Numbered from the stretch's first letter, positions 34,070 to 43,793 are shown. The stretch is 64,000 nucleotides of DNA from Chengkuizengella axinellae (GCF_030730905.1 NZ_JAVAMP010000003.1:230059-294058), one strand, 5' to 3'. Made by a program: numbers and translations. Notes: a model not told the origin generated them from the sequence alone.

Positions 34070-34354
34070 ATGGCATGGGTAATAACAGCTCCATGTGAGG
34101 GAGAAGTAGCTGCAAGATGTGTAAGCATGTGTCCAGAAAATGCTATAGAACAAGATCAAAGTGGAGGACAATATTATATAAATCCAAAATTATGTACAGA
34201 CTGCGGTTTATGTGATTTATCATGTCCGGTTGCAGCCATTTTCCCTAAGGATAAAGTACCTTATCAGTGGAAGAGCTACATAAATAAAAACAAGCAGTAT
34301 TTTGAAAATAAAGAGAACAATGTCATGTTAGGAGAAAAAACGGTACGTTCATGA
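34070..34354 (+). CDS. 7Fe-type [3Fe-4S][4Fe-4S] ferredoxin
   Basis: 94-aa ferredoxin. Cysteine pattern C9-x7-C17-x3-C21-P and C42-x2-C45-x2-C48-x3-C52-P reproduces all seven ligands of Azotobacter FdI-type 7Fe ferredoxins. The Cys that would complete a second 4Fe cluster at the +3 position is Glu12. So one 3Fe and one 4Fe cluster are predicted. Placed between the RRE gene and the exporter genes, it is the likely electron donor to the maturase, an unusual dedicated partner in a RiPP operon. C-terminal 30 residues are charged and outside the fold. Confidence 0.88.
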   Translation: MAWVITAPCEGEVAARCVSMCPENAIEQDQSGGQYYINPKLCTDCGLCDLSCPVAAIFPKDKVPYQWKSYINKNKQYFENKENNVMLGEKTVRS

Positions 34355-34395
34355 TATCGAAAAAATATATTGTTATCCCAAGATAATTTTATTTG

Positions 34396-34435
34396 AATGT
34401 TGAAGATATTCAGTTTGCTTCAGCATTCCTTTTAT
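34396..34435 (+). terminator. Hairpin before exporter genes
   Basis: Stem AATGTTGAAG / CTTCAGCATT followed by CCTTTT. It could attenuate transcription between the ferredoxin and the ABC genes. Confidence 0.6.
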
Positions 34436-34497
34436 TGATGGAGGTTTTTAATCTGCGGGATTTGAGTATAGCTTTTAGTTTGTTTTTTTAGAGAGAA

Positions 34498-36222
34498 GTG
34501 GAAAAATTGATTGAATTAATAAAGTTTATCATTAAATTATTCAAAATCGTAAAAAAAGATTCATATATTCTACTTATAATTGTTATTATACTAGGGCTTT
34601 GGCCAGTAGTAGAAATATTAATTGTACGAGAAGTTATGACTTTTTTAACGTCTAATGAATATTCTGAAGTTTTGACACCGATATTAAAACTATTTGTTTT
34701 GGGTAGTTTCGTTATCATTTTGTTTTCGATAATGCCTATATTATTAGAAAAAGTAAAATATAGTATTCACAAGAAATTAATAGATAAGGCGTTAATGATT
34801 TTTGAAGAAAATAGATACGACCAATTATTACATGCATCTAAGAGAAATAAAATAAACAGTACCTTTAAATCTATCGATGATTTAAAAACATATGTAATTG
34901 ATGGGAGTATAAATTTATTTCAAACATTAATTAGTGCATTGTTTTTATCCATCGTTATTTTGTATTTAAATATATGGTCACCATTTATAATCGCAATAGG
35001 AGTGTTTTTTAATTTTTACTTCACTCTAAAAGCGGGGAAATTGGAAAAAAAATTATTAAATGATATATCTGAAATAGATAGACTAGAGAACGATTTTACT
35101 AAAATACTTACAGACCCCAAAAATACTAAAGAAATAAGAATATATAATAATTTAAAATCAGTGTTAAGTGTCTGGGAAGGATTTTTTGAAGATAAGAAAT
35201 ATAAGACATTACAAAACACCGTAAAAAGCTCATTTTTTGAATTATCTGGAGGTTTAATAAGTAAAATATCTATTCTTTGTGTGTTAGGTTTATCATTAAT
35301 ATATTTAAATTCAGGGGACTTAACGCCAGCAGATATTACTTCATTATTATTAGGGAGTTTTTACCTAGATAACTTATTAAATATGATTCTACTACAAGGG
35401 AAACGATGGTTAGGAAGAATGGATTTTATAAAAGACTTAGATAAGGAAAACAATTGTTATGATGATTTATTATATCCTGTTGATCATAGTTTGGCTGTAG
35501 ATTTACAAGGTATATCTTATACTTATCCTTCTCAAAAAATACCAGCAATTAAAAATTTGTCTATGAAAATAAAGTTGGGAGAGAAAATTGCAATCGTAGG
35601 AGATAATGCTGCTGGAAAAAGCACTCTAGTCAATATCATCTCTGGGTTGATCAAACCTAACCAAGGATCTGTCTTTTCAATAAAAACTGGGGGGATATGC
35701 TATCAAGATTTTGTTAAGTACAAATTATCCATAAAAGAAAATGTGATTTTAGGTGATATAAATCATAAGGATGACAACCAATATTTTGAAAAGATTATGA
35801 AAACCATTCATGCTGATCATTTTGTTAATAAATTGAGTAATAAATCTGATGAATTGTTATGGCCAGAGTTAGGCGGCAGCGATATTTCAGAGGGACAATG
35901 GCAAAAAATTGCTATTGGAAGAGGCTTATTTAAAGCTAATCTAGTTAAAGATTCTTTGTTTATATTGGATGAACCCACAGCTTCCTTAGATCCAAGAACG
36001 GAATTACATTTATTTGAGAATATATTTGAAACATTAAAAAATCATACTATATTATTCATAGTTCATAGATTAATAGGATGCACTTTTGCTGATAAAGTTG
36101 TCGTATTAGATAAAGGTGAGATTGTTGGTTATGGAAATCATGATGAATTGTTAAATTCTTGTACAAAATATAAAAAAATGTGGGAAAGTTCCTCTTCATT
36201 TATTAAGAGAGGTGAATGTTAA
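34498..36222 (+). CDS. ABC exporter half-transporter 1 (RiPP export)
   Basis: 574-aa fused permease-ATPase. Six hydrophobic segments (about 15-330) precede an ATPase with Walker A GDNAAGKST (about 368), a weakened signature ISEGQ instead of LSGGQ (about 463), Walker B LFILDEPTASLD (about 486) and switch His in IVHRLIG. No C39 peptidase domain, so leader removal needs another protease. GTG start after AGAGAG. One base-adjacent to the second half-transporter: the two probably form a heterodimer with one weaker ATP site. Confidence 0.88.
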   Translation: MEKLIELIKFIIKLFKIVKKDSYILLIIVIILGLWPVVEILIVREVMTFLTSNEYSEVLTPILKLFVLGSFVIILFSIMPILLEKVKYSIHKKLIDKALMIFEENRYDQLLHASKRNKINSTFKSIDDLKTYVIDGSINLFQTLISALFLSIVILYLNIWSPFIIAIGVFFNFYFTLKAGKLEKKLLNDISEIDRLENDFTKILTDPKNTKEIRIYNNLKSVLSVWEGFFEDKKYKTLQNTVKSSFFELSGGLISKISILCVLGLSLIYLNSGDLTPADITSLLLGSFYLDNLLNMILLQGKRWLGRMDFIKDLDKENNCYDDLLYPVDHSLAVDLQGISYTYPSQKIPAIKNLSMKIKLGEKIAIVGDNAAGKSTLVNIISGLIKPNQGSVFSIKTGGICYQDFVKYKLSIKENVILGDINHKDDNQYFEKIMKTIHADHFVNKLSNKSDELLWPELGGSDISEGQWQKIAIGRGLFKANLVKDSLFILDEPTASLDPRTELHLFENIFETLKNHTILFIVHRLIGCTFADKVVVLDKGEIVGYGNHDELLNSCTKYKKMWESSSSFIKRGEC

Positions 36223-37935
36223 TTGTGGTTAATTAAAGAGAAGAGAGTGAAAAATATACTTCCATGGGTAATCCCTTTGTTAATAATCACATTAATATCA
36301 GGAATATCACCACCCATGTTCCTTTATTTCTTTGGTGTTATGATTGATCATGTTCTAACAAAAAGTGACTCAGATATCATCATTTTAAACTTTATACTTT
36401 TCTCATTCATATTTATTCTTGACAAAATATTAATTCCTCTTCGTTCATATTTTATTCAAGGACTTTATTTCAGTATTGTTAAAGAAGCTAAATCACTTGT
36501 AATTAAAAAATTATATAAGAACAAGTTTGAGAACATGCTGAATAATGATCACTCTAATTTACTTGAAAATGCTACTAATTCATTTAATAAAGGTGCAAGA
36601 ATATTTACTTTATTTTTCCAAAGTTTAATGGTACTAATATCATTATGTGGATATTTTATTTTACTATGGAATGTAACAACCTATGGGACATTAATAATGT
36701 CTATCTCATTTTTCTTAATTCTATTTAAAAATTTAAATATTAGTAAAAAAAATATGAAGTTGGAATTTAGTCAAGCCAACTCACGACTTAAAGAAAAATA
36801 TTATAGAAATATTTTGGAGGACTTCAATACTTTAAAAGAGAGAAAAGTATATCATTATTCTAATTTTATAAATGGATTATGGAAAACTTCATATAATTCA
36901 TTAGCTACAGAGAAATTGCAGTTTTTAAAAAAAGCTCAAATGACGATAGGAGTTTTACAAATTGTTCATTTGCTTTTGGTTTTTGGGACATATACATTTG
37001 TTATTTTTAATAATACAAATTCGATCGGTAATATAGTCATTTCGTTTCAAGTAATAAACCAACTAATAGGAATTTCTAATTCCTTTTCTCTTCAAATAAA
37101 ACAATTATCGGATCAATTAATATCTTCATCATATATTTCAAAATATATCAATACAGATTTTAATAAGAGTAACAAAGATCATATAAAAAAACAGGATGAA
37201 AATGAAAAAATCGATAATATTGTATTAAAAAAAATTAGCTATACTTATCCAAATAAACAGAGATGTGTATTACAAGATGTTAACTTCACCATTCAAAAAG
37301 GAGAGATTGTAGGATTAATAGGAAATAATGGGGCTGGAAAAACTACATTATGTAATATTTTAGGAGGGTTATTGGAACCTACAAAAGGAAAAATTTTTGT
37401 GAATGGAGTAGGAGTAACTTCTGATGAACTATTAGGAAAAATTAATATTGCTTATAGAGATTTTATAAAGTACCCTGCAACGTTAAGACAAAATATAAAT
37501 TTCGACGGAAATATGTCATCACTATCAGAAGAGATCGTTCACGATTTAAAAATATCGACTAAGGATAAAATATTGGGGGTAGGTTTTAATAATGGTAAAG
37601 AGTTATCTGGGGGGCAATGGCAAAAAATAGCAGTATCCAGATCATTCTCAAATAAAAGAGATATTATCATTCTTGATGAACCTACAGCAGCTATGGATCC
37701 TATTTCAGAGGAGATCATTATTAATCGGATTAATGATTACTCTAAAAAAGGTTACGGCATTATTCTAGTTGCACATAGAATAAATGCCATTATGAATTGT
37801 GATAGAGTATACGTTATGGATAAAGGTAGATTGGTGCAAAATGGAAGGCCAGAAGAACTACTTGAAGAGGAAGGATATTTTAAAAATCTCTATGGATCAC
37901 AAGTTGCAATGTTACAAAAAGTTAGCGTTAAATAA
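36223..37935 (+). CDS. ABC exporter half-transporter 2 (RiPP export)
   Basis: 570-aa fused permease-ATPase. Membrane part about 1-310; ATPase with Walker A GNNGAGKTT (about 365), canonical signature ELSGGQ (about 460), Walker B IIILDEPTAAMD and HRINAI switch. TTG start directly after the stop of the first half-transporter, with GAGAGGTGAA upstream. It is the partner subunit that supplies the intact signature. Last gene of the radical-SAM operon; a bidirectional terminator follows. Confidence 0.88.
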   Translation: MWLIKEKRVKNILPWVIPLLIITLISGISPPMFLYFFGVMIDHVLTKSDSDIIILNFILFSFIFILDKILIPLRSYFIQGLYFSIVKEAKSLVIKKLYKNKFENMLNNDHSNLLENATNSFNKGARIFTLFFQSLMVLISLCGYFILLWNVTTYGTLIMSISFFLILFKNLNISKKNMKLEFSQANSRLKEKYYRNILEDFNTLKERKVYHYSNFINGLWKTSYNSLATEKLQFLKKAQMTIGVLQIVHLLLVFGTYTFVIFNNTNSIGNIVISFQVINQLIGISNSFSLQIKQLSDQLISSSYISKYINTDFNKSNKDHIKKQDENEKIDNIVLKKISYTYPNKQRCVLQDVNFTIQKGEIVGLIGNNGAGKTTLCNILGGLLEPTKGKIFVNGVGVTSDELLGKINIAYRDFIKYPATLRQNINFDGNMSSLSEEIVHDLKISTKDKILGVGFNNGKELSGGQWQKIAVSRSFSNKRDIIILDEPTAAMDPISEEIIINRINDYSKKGYGIILVAHRINAIMNCDRVYVMDKGRLVQNGRPEELLEEEGYFKNLYGSQVAMLQKVSVK

Positions 37936-37943
37936 TCCCTGTT

Positions 37944-37976
37944 AAGTCGTAAAGTTATCAATCATTTACGACTTTT
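37944..37976. terminator. Bidirectional terminator
   Basis: Stem AAGTCGTAAA / TTTACGACTT around an 11-nt loop, between the exporter operon and the convergent serine hydrolase; it includes the hydrolase stop codon. Confidence 0.85.
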
Positions 37977-38986
37977 AACAACTCATAAGCTAAGTTTTCC
38001 ATCTCCATATATAACCCATCAATATTGCTTAATAGGATAAGCACAAGGTTTTGCTCTATATCTCTCAAAATATAAGGAGAGTATCCAGATACAATGCCGC
38101 TATGTTTTACTATACTCCCATCAACAAACCAACCATATCCATACGAGTCATTGTAGGAAGTATACATTTTGTTTATCGTAGCTTGTTTAGCTAATTTTTC
38201 TGTATATAAAATTTGATCCCATTTATATAAATCTTCCATTGTTGAATACATCCCTCCATAGGAGTATGGAGGATCTAAGGTATACTTTATTTCCCGGTTT
38301 ATTCGATCTGAAACATTTGGATAACCTAATGCTAAATTACTTGCAGGATCTCCTGTTCCTGTATTGAACATTTCAGCAGGTTCTAGAATATTCTTTTGTA
38401 AAAACTCATCGTATGTCAATCCTGAAACCTGCTTAATAATGTATTCTAATAGAAGATAGTTGGAGTTGCTGTAGCTAAATTTTTCTCCAGGATCAAATTC
38501 ATGCACCAAACCTTCTTCTAAGGAATCTAATAATCCATTGGGATTATAAAAGTTAAGCTCTGGAATACCAGATGACATAGATAATAAGTGGTGAATGGTT
38601 ATCTCTGCACCTTCAGCATAGTTTGGAAAATATTTTGAAATAGGGTCATGAAGATTTAATAAACCTCTTTCTTCTAATAATAGTATGGAAAATGCCGTGA
38701 ATTGTTTTGTTAACGAAGCTAATCTGTATGTCGTTTGGGAAGTGTGCTCGGTTTCACTTTCATAGTTAGCAAAACCAAATCCATCTTCATAAAGAAGCTT
38801 ATTATTCTGTGCTATAAAAACGTAACCAGAAAAGGAGTTTTCTTCTGCATAGCTGTTCATAAAAGTAGAGATGTCTGATGGGTATTTCATATTATTTTCC
38901 TCCATAGATTCGCTTTTTGAACATCCGATGGTAATTATGACAAATAAAAATAAATTTAAACATATGATAAAAATGAATCTAATCAT
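37958..38986 (-). CDS. Beta-lactamase-fold serine hydrolase lipoprotein
   Basis: 342-aa class C beta-lactamase/penicillin-binding-like hydrolase. Lipobox cysteine at residue 22 (ITIGC) predicts an anchored lipoprotein. Catalytic motifs are intact: S91-L-T-K94 in YRLASLTKQF, Y-S-N in KFSYSNSNY (about 175) and HSG in IVKHSGIVSGY (about 299). Family members act as esterases, D-aminopeptidases or peptidoglycan-related hydrolases; true beta-lactamase activity is not implied. It neighbours a paralog with lost catalytic motifs. Confidence 0.88.
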   Translation of the reverse strand: MIRFIFIICLNLFLFVIITIGCSKSESMEENNMKYPSDISTFMNSYAEENSFSGYVFIAQNNKLLYEDGFGFANYESETEHTSQTTYRLASLTKQFTAFSILLLEERGLLNLHDPISKYFPNYAEGAEITIHHLLSMSSGIPELNFYNPNGLLDSLEEGLVHEFDPGEKFSYSNSNYLLLEYIIKQVSGLTYDEFLQKNILEPAEMFNTGTGDPASNLALGYPNVSDRINREIKYTLDPPYSYGGMYSTMEDLYKWDQILYTEKLAKQATINKMYTSYNDSYGYGWFVDGSIVKHSGIVSGYSPYILRDIEQNLVLILLSNIDGLYMEMENLAYELLKVVND

Positions 38987-39023
38987 TTATCTCGACTCCC
39001 TCCCTTTGTGTGAATCTCGACGA

Positions 39024-40211
39024 TTAACCTCTTCCATATACAACTTCTAACAATATATTTTTAAGAGAATTATTAGTATTAAAAATTCTTTCATGATTCC
39101 CTAGTATAATAATCAAGACTCCTGTTTCGGGTTCATAATGGATTAAATTAGTGTATCCAAAAAATTGGCCTATATTTAAAGCTGCATTTTTTTCATTCAA
39201 AAATGTACCTAGACCATAATTAAAATCATTAACATTAAGTGCACTATCCTCTACGTTAGTATGTGTTGTAAACATTTTTTGAACTACTTCATTTGATAGA
39301 ATTTCATTCGTGTTTATAGCTTTATACCACTTAGATAAATCATTTACTGTAGAGTATATACCTGCTGCTGCATCTACAACACCTGTATTATATAAATCCA
39401 TTTTATCTGCATATCCTTCACCTATCATGGAATAACCAATTGCTTTATCGTATTCATCAATCCAGTTATTTCCTAAACCTGAATTTGTCATCTCAAGCGG
39501 ATTAAATATATTTTCTTGAATATACTCATGATATGACATGCCTGTAACTTGCTCAATAATCCGTCCTAATATAATGTAATTTGAAATGCTGTACTCAAAT
39601 TCCTTTCCAGGTATAAAATTTAATTCCTCATCTTCAAAAATACCCATAATGACATCCAAATCTTTTCCTTCATCAGTCGTTGTGTACACCCATTCTGGTA
39701 TTTGGCTAAAATAAGGCTCTTCCACATAATTCACAATTCCTGATGACATCGACAATAAATGTTGAATCGTAATATCTTCCCAATGGGTTTGTTCAGGGAA
39801 AAACTCTGTAATTGGGTCATCAATATAGAGATAACCTTCATCCTCTAACATTAAAATCGCCGCAGCTGTAAACTCTGTTGTACTGGTGACGATTGGAAAT
39901 TTTGTATCGATAGTATTCTCTATTTGCTCTTCATAATCTGCAAATCCAACTCCTTTAGAGAAAATATCCAACTCACCTACACCAACATAAACTACTCCTG
40001 AGAAATAGAATTGTTCTGTAAATCCATTGACTGCTTTTTCTATTTGTGTTGCAAGCTCTTCCTTATTATTGATTGCAAGTGGTTTGAACTCGATTTCATT
40101 TTCATCTTTCTGTGTTTGATCTGGAACATCACTGTAATCTGTGGTAGATACTGAACATCCACTCACAACAAGAAGAAAACAAATAAATATAAGAACATAA
40201 CTTTTTTTCAT
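39024..40211 (-). CDS. Beta-lactamase-fold lipoprotein, catalytic motifs lost
   Basis: 395-aa paralog of the hydrolase at 37958, with lipobox Cys19 (VVSGC). The fold is clear (FTAAAILMLEDEGYLYIDDPI, HLLSMSSGI, YIQENIFNPLEMTNSG), but each catalytic motif is altered: SxxK reads STTE, Y-S-N reads Y-S-I, and the H-x-G region reads GQFFGYTNLI. It is probably a non-enzymatic binding protein. ATG 40211 is chosen over ATG 40217 because AAAGG then lies nine bases away. The frame is intact and long, so it is not simply a pseudogene. Confidence 0.82.
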   Translation of the reverse strand: MKKSYVLIFICFLLVVSGCSVSTTDYSDVPDQTQKDENEIEFKPLAINNKEELATQIEKAVNGFTEQFYFSGVVYVGVGELDIFSKGVGFADYEEQIENTIDTKFPIVTSTTEFTAAAILMLEDEGYLYIDDPITEFFPEQTHWEDITIQHLLSMSSGIVNYVEEPYFSQIPEWVYTTTDEGKDLDVIMGIFEDEELNFIPGKEFEYSISNYIILGRIIEQVTGMSYHEYIQENIFNPLEMTNSGLGNNWIDEYDKAIGYSMIGEGYADKMDLYNTGVVDAAAGIYSTVNDLSKWYKAINTNEILSNEVVQKMFTTHTNVEDSALNVNDFNYGLGTFLNEKNAALNIGQFFGYTNLIHYEPETGVLIIILGNHERIFNTNNSLKNILLEVVYGRG

Positions 40212-40358
40212 TATCATTATCCTTTCAACATATAATAGTTAGATTCATTTTTAACAATATTAGTATGAGTACTTGTAAAATCATCAATGAGTAATATAGA
40301 AAAAAATAGTTTTTTTAGCATAAATACGTTCCCTTCCCTCTTAAAATTAATAGGACTA

Positions 40359-41228
40359 TTAATTGATTTCTAAACCCATAGCACTAACATCTACTTGATG
40401 AATATTTTCTCCATCTGAATAAAAGAAATATTTTTGATCTGGTGAAACATAAGGACTATATCTAGTTCCAAAGGAACCCCGTAGAGGTTCACCAGGCAGA
40501 AGTACCCCTTCTGACCAACTACCGTCTACATTGTAACTAATATAAAAAGCAGCATCCCTTCTAAAGATAAGATAACTTTCATCTGGTGCTATAAATGGAG
40601 ATTCTTCTACTGAAGTTGTATTAATTTCTTCACCTAATCGTTCAGGTTCTGTGTATTTACCATCTACAAATTTAGAAACATAAATGTCAAAACCTCTAAT
40701 TGATCCATTACGGTTTGTTTGAAAATATAGATTCCCTTTTTTTGAAACAGAGGGTAATAATTCGTTTCTAGGAGAGTTTACAATGTCTAAAAGTGTTGGC
40801 TTATCCCACTCACCATCTTTATTTTCTGATACCCAAAGATCAGTAGCTCCCATTCCTTCTCCTTCGGATACAAAGAAAAACTTATTACCATCAGGAGAGA
40901 TGAATGGTTCAAAAACTCGATTTAAATTAAAATTGTCAGGGGAAGGGAAGGTAAATAATACAGGTTCTGTCCATTTGTCATCTATATATTCTGATTCATA
41001 AAGTGTATCAAATGAAACTCCACCTCTTTGTATGTACATCTTTTTTCCATCAGGTGTAAATGTAAAAGCCCATTCAGGTTCATCTTCAGTTGAAATCACT
41101 CCTTCTCCAAAAGTTATTGGAGTTGTTATTGGTTCTTCAGAGTCATAAGGGAGTATTGAACTGCCTTGGTTTGAACACGAGGTTAATAGAATGAATAGAA
41201 TTAAATAAACCGGCATAAGTTTTTTCAT
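40359..41228 (-). CDS. PD40-type beta-propeller lipoprotein A
   Basis: 289-aa lipoprotein (lipobox LLTSCSN) of TolB/WD40-like PD40 repeats: blades recur as FTFTPDGKKMYIQ, PFISPDGNKFFFVSE, PSVSKKGNLYFQTNR, PFIAPDESYLIFRR, PYVSPDQKYFFYSDG. Five to six blades are visible. Such proteins bind ligands or partners at the cell surface; no catalytic residues can be named. One of three full paralogs plus a fragment in 40.3-44.7 kb, all on the minus strand. Confidence 0.82.
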   Translation of the reverse strand: MKKLMPVYLILFILLTSCSNQGSSILPYDSEEPITTPITFGEGVISTEDEPEWAFTFTPDGKKMYIQRGGVSFDTLYESEYIDDKWTEPVLFTFPSPDNFNLNRVFEPFISPDGNKFFFVSEGEGMGATDLWVSENKDGEWDKPTLLDIVNSPRNELLPSVSKKGNLYFQTNRNGSIRGFDIYVSKFVDGKYTEPERLGEEINTTSVEESPFIAPDESYLIFRRDAAFYISYNVDGSWSEGVLLPGEPLRGSFGTRYSPYVSPDQKYFFYSDGENIHQVDVSAMGLEIN

Positions 41229-41282
41229 GATAAATAGCTCAAATCCTCTTTTAGTTTAATTTTTATGACAATAGAGTTATTA

Positions 41283-41483
41283 TTAATAAATCCCTAAACC
41301 AATTCCACTAACATCTACTTGTTTTATATCTCCATCCGCATAAAAGAAGTATTTTTGATCTGGTGAAACGTAAGGGCTAAATCTTGTTCCCCATCTATCA
41401 CCAAGAGGTTCTTCTGTTAATAATTCTGCTTCTGTCCATTCATAAATAATTGATCTCCTCATTAAATTTATGATCCAGAACAT
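41283..41483 (-). pseudogene. C-terminal fragment of a fourth PD40 paralog
   Basis: Only the last blades remain: WTEAELLTEEPLGDRWGTRF, then SPYVSPDQKYFFYADGD and KQVDVSGIGLGIY align with the C-termini of the three full paralogs. The preceding MFWIINLMRRSIIYE does not match and no signal peptide exists. Read as a remnant of tandem duplication followed by deletion; it shows the array has expanded and contracted. Confidence 0.75.
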
Positions 41484-41537
41484 TTTTACTATTAATACGA
41501 TTACATAAAGAAACAGATTAGTAGTAAACGGTTTTTG

Positions 41538-42404
41538 TTATTTATTATTTAGACCAATAACACTAACATCCACTTGATGTATGTCTCCATCCGCATAAAA
41601 GAAATATTTCTGATCAGGTGAAACATAGGGGCTATACCTAGACCCAAACAAACCATTTAGAGGTTCACCAGTTAATAGTTCTGCTTCAGACCATTTCCCC
41701 TCCGTATTGTAGCTTATATAGAAAGCCCCATCCCTGCTAAATATAAGATAACTTTCATCTGGTGTGATAAATGGGGATTGTTCTACTCCTGACGTATTAA
41801 TCTCCTCTCCAAGTTGAACAGGTTGTGTATACTCACCATCAATAAATTTAGAAACAAAAAGGTCATAACTTCCACTAGTTCCTTGACGGTTGGATTGAAA
41901 ATAAAGATTTCCATTATTTGAAACAGAAGGAAAGTATTCATTTCTTGGAGAGTTTAAAATTTCTAAAATAGTTGGTTCTCCCCATGTGCCATCTATGTTT
42001 TCTGATACCCAAAGATCTGTGCCCTCCATTCCATCTCCTTCGGATACAAAGAAAAATTTGCTTCCGTCTGGTGAGATGAAAGGTTCAACTAATCTAATAA
42101 AATGGATATTTTCTTGGGTTGGAAAAGTAAATAAAACAGGTTCAGTCCATTTTCCATCTACATATTCAGATTTATAAAGTGTTGCAAGTCCAGCTGTTCC
42201 TCTCTGAATGTATATTTTTGATCCATCAGGTGTAAAAGTAAAAGCCCATTCTGTATCATCCGTTGATATTACTCCTTCTTCAAAAGTAATGGGAGTTGTA
42301 ATTGGTTCGTCGGAGAAATAAGGGAGTTTTATACTGGTTTGTTTTGAACAAGATGTTAATAGAATACTACATATGATTAAGATAATTACTAAATTAAATC
42401 TCAA
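41538..42404 (-). CDS. PD40-type beta-propeller lipoprotein B
   Basis: 288-aa paralog of the protein at 40359, with lipobox LLTSCSK and the same series of PD40 blades (FTFTPDGSKIYIQRG, PFISPDGSKFFFVSEGDG, PFITPDESYLIFSRDG, PYVSPDQKYFFYADGD). TTG start after AAGGAGG. Sequence identity to the neighbours is high over the whole length, so duplication is recent. Confidence 0.82.
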   Translation of the reverse strand: MRFNLVIILIICSILLTSCSKQTSIKLPYFSDEPITTPITFEEGVISTDDTEWAFTFTPDGSKIYIQRGTAGLATLYKSEYVDGKWTEPVLFTFPTQENIHFIRLVEPFISPDGSKFFFVSEGDGMEGTDLWVSENIDGTWGEPTILEILNSPRNEYFPSVSNNGNLYFQSNRQGTSGSYDLFVSKFIDGEYTQPVQLGEEINTSGVEQSPFITPDESYLIFSRDGAFYISYNTEGKWSEAELLTGEPLNGLFGSRYSPYVSPDQKYFFYADGDIHQVDVSVIGLNNK

Positions 42405-42436
42405 AATATATTTCCTCCTTATATAGTAATGAGAAC

Positions 42437-43762
42437 CTATATATTTGAATCTAAAATAATGTACTCACCTGTTTCTTCAATAATTTTTATAAAACCAGTT
42501 TGCTCTCCTAACTTAATAATCATATTTAACATTTCTTTTGACACATACTCATTTATAATTTCTGAATAAGTGACTTTGAAGTGATTTAATATATTTGGCT
42601 TTTCAAAAGGTAAAGAATCTAAATAACTTTTCTGCAAATTTGAAAAAGACAACTCAATGTTCTGTTGAATGTTGTTATATTTCAAGTTTACTATGAGATC
42701 ATCATTAGAGTTGAAAGCTGCAAATCCGTCTTCATCAACATATCCTTTGTGTTTATCCTCAACTTTGTATTTAACAAGCTGTCTAGCAGAGAACAAAATT
42801 CCATTATCCAATGTTACAACTGGATTGATTTCTAGAGAAGTATCCTTACTATGGTAAGGGTGAAGGTTCAGGATTTCATTTGTATTTACATCCATATTTA
42901 TTGCCTTGGTTGCAGGATCTCCATTAAATAAAATCAAAGCATTTTTTATTCGATCTCCCCAAGCTTCTGAATTATGCTCAGCCCCTTCATCAAATAAATA
43001 AAATAAATCCTCTCCATACACAAAACCTTTGTCAACTAAATGATCTATCATTTGAGCTTCATAACTTCCTTCGGCAGTTCCATAATCAAACCATATTTTA
43101 ATATCTGGTTTATTTAAATGATCAACCTCTTCATATATCCGATATTGATAATTACCAACCCAAAATGAGGGAGAGAAAGCACCAACCGTGGAAAAGACAT
43201 CCGGGTAATGATATCCTAACCAAAAAGCATGGATTCCTCCCCACGATGCACCCATTATTGCTCTGTTTTGTGAATTGGGGATCGTTCGGTATTGTTCATC
43301 AACATGAGGAATAATTTTATTTATCAACAATTCAGAAAATTCCTTAGAAGAAGAGCCGTCAGTGTACCATCCCATAAATTCAATACTTTGTTCATATGGA
43401 ACATAATCCATTAAACGTCCTTTATCGTCTCCTGCATGATGTATAGCTATGACTATTAATTCATCGATTAAACCATCGTTTGTTAATTCCTCTACAATTC
43501 TATCTACATTCCACTTGCCGCTGCTAACGATTGGATCAGAAAATATTTCTTGTCCATCGTGCATATATACCACTGGATATCTTTTGTTTGAAGAATTGTA
43601 GGATTCGGGCAGTAAAACTTCAATCGTTCTTCCTTCAACTTCATCTATAATAATTTTGTCAAGTTGATCAGAATCTGCGAAAATAATATTTTGAGTGTTT
43701 TGAAAGAAAGTAGTTAATACAAAAGAGATTAATAAAAGTGAAATTAAACCTATCTTTTTCAT
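42437..43762 (-). CDS. Secreted alpha/beta-hydrolase, esterase D type
   Basis: 441-aa exported esterase. Signal peptide LISLLLISFVLTTFF at the N-terminus; the esterase domain (PF00756 type) covers about 30-270 with VLLPESYNSSNKRYPVVYMHDG, nucleophile Ser in GASWGGIHAFW, and His in EGAEHNSEAWGDR. The C-terminal 150 residues are extra, of mixed structure, with no known match. Related enzymes hydrolyse siderophore esters or acyl esters; the substrate here is unknown. ATG 43762 is preferred over GTG 43768 by spacing to AAAGGA. It lies between PD40 paralogs on the same strand. Confidence 0.85.
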   Translation of the reverse strand: MKKIGLISLLLISFVLTTFFQNTQNIIFADSDQLDKIIIDEVEGRTIEVLLPESYNSSNKRYPVVYMHDGQEIFSDPIVSSGKWNVDRIVEELTNDGLIDELIVIAIHHAGDDKGRLMDYVPYEQSIEFMGWYTDGSSSKEFSELLINKIIPHVDEQYRTIPNSQNRAIMGASWGGIHAFWLGYHYPDVFSTVGAFSPSFWVGNYQYRIYEEVDHLNKPDIKIWFDYGTAEGSYEAQMIDHLVDKGFVYGEDLFYLFDEGAEHNSEAWGDRIKNALILFNGDPATKAINMDVNTNEILNLHPYHSKDTSLEINPVVTLDNGILFSARQLVKYKVEDKHKGYVDEDGFAAFNSNDDLIVNLKYNNIQQNIELSFSNLQKSYLDSLPFEKPNILNHFKVTYSEIINEYVSKEMLNMIIKLGEQTGFIKIIEETGEYIILDSNI

Positions 43763-43793
43763 AATCACACCGTCCTTTAATGTAAATGGATTA

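Noticed and set aside
40783..41001. Plus-strand open frames opposite the PD40 paralogs (also 41986-42177)
   Set aside because: Similar antisense frames recur only because the coding strands are paralogous; no translation signals.
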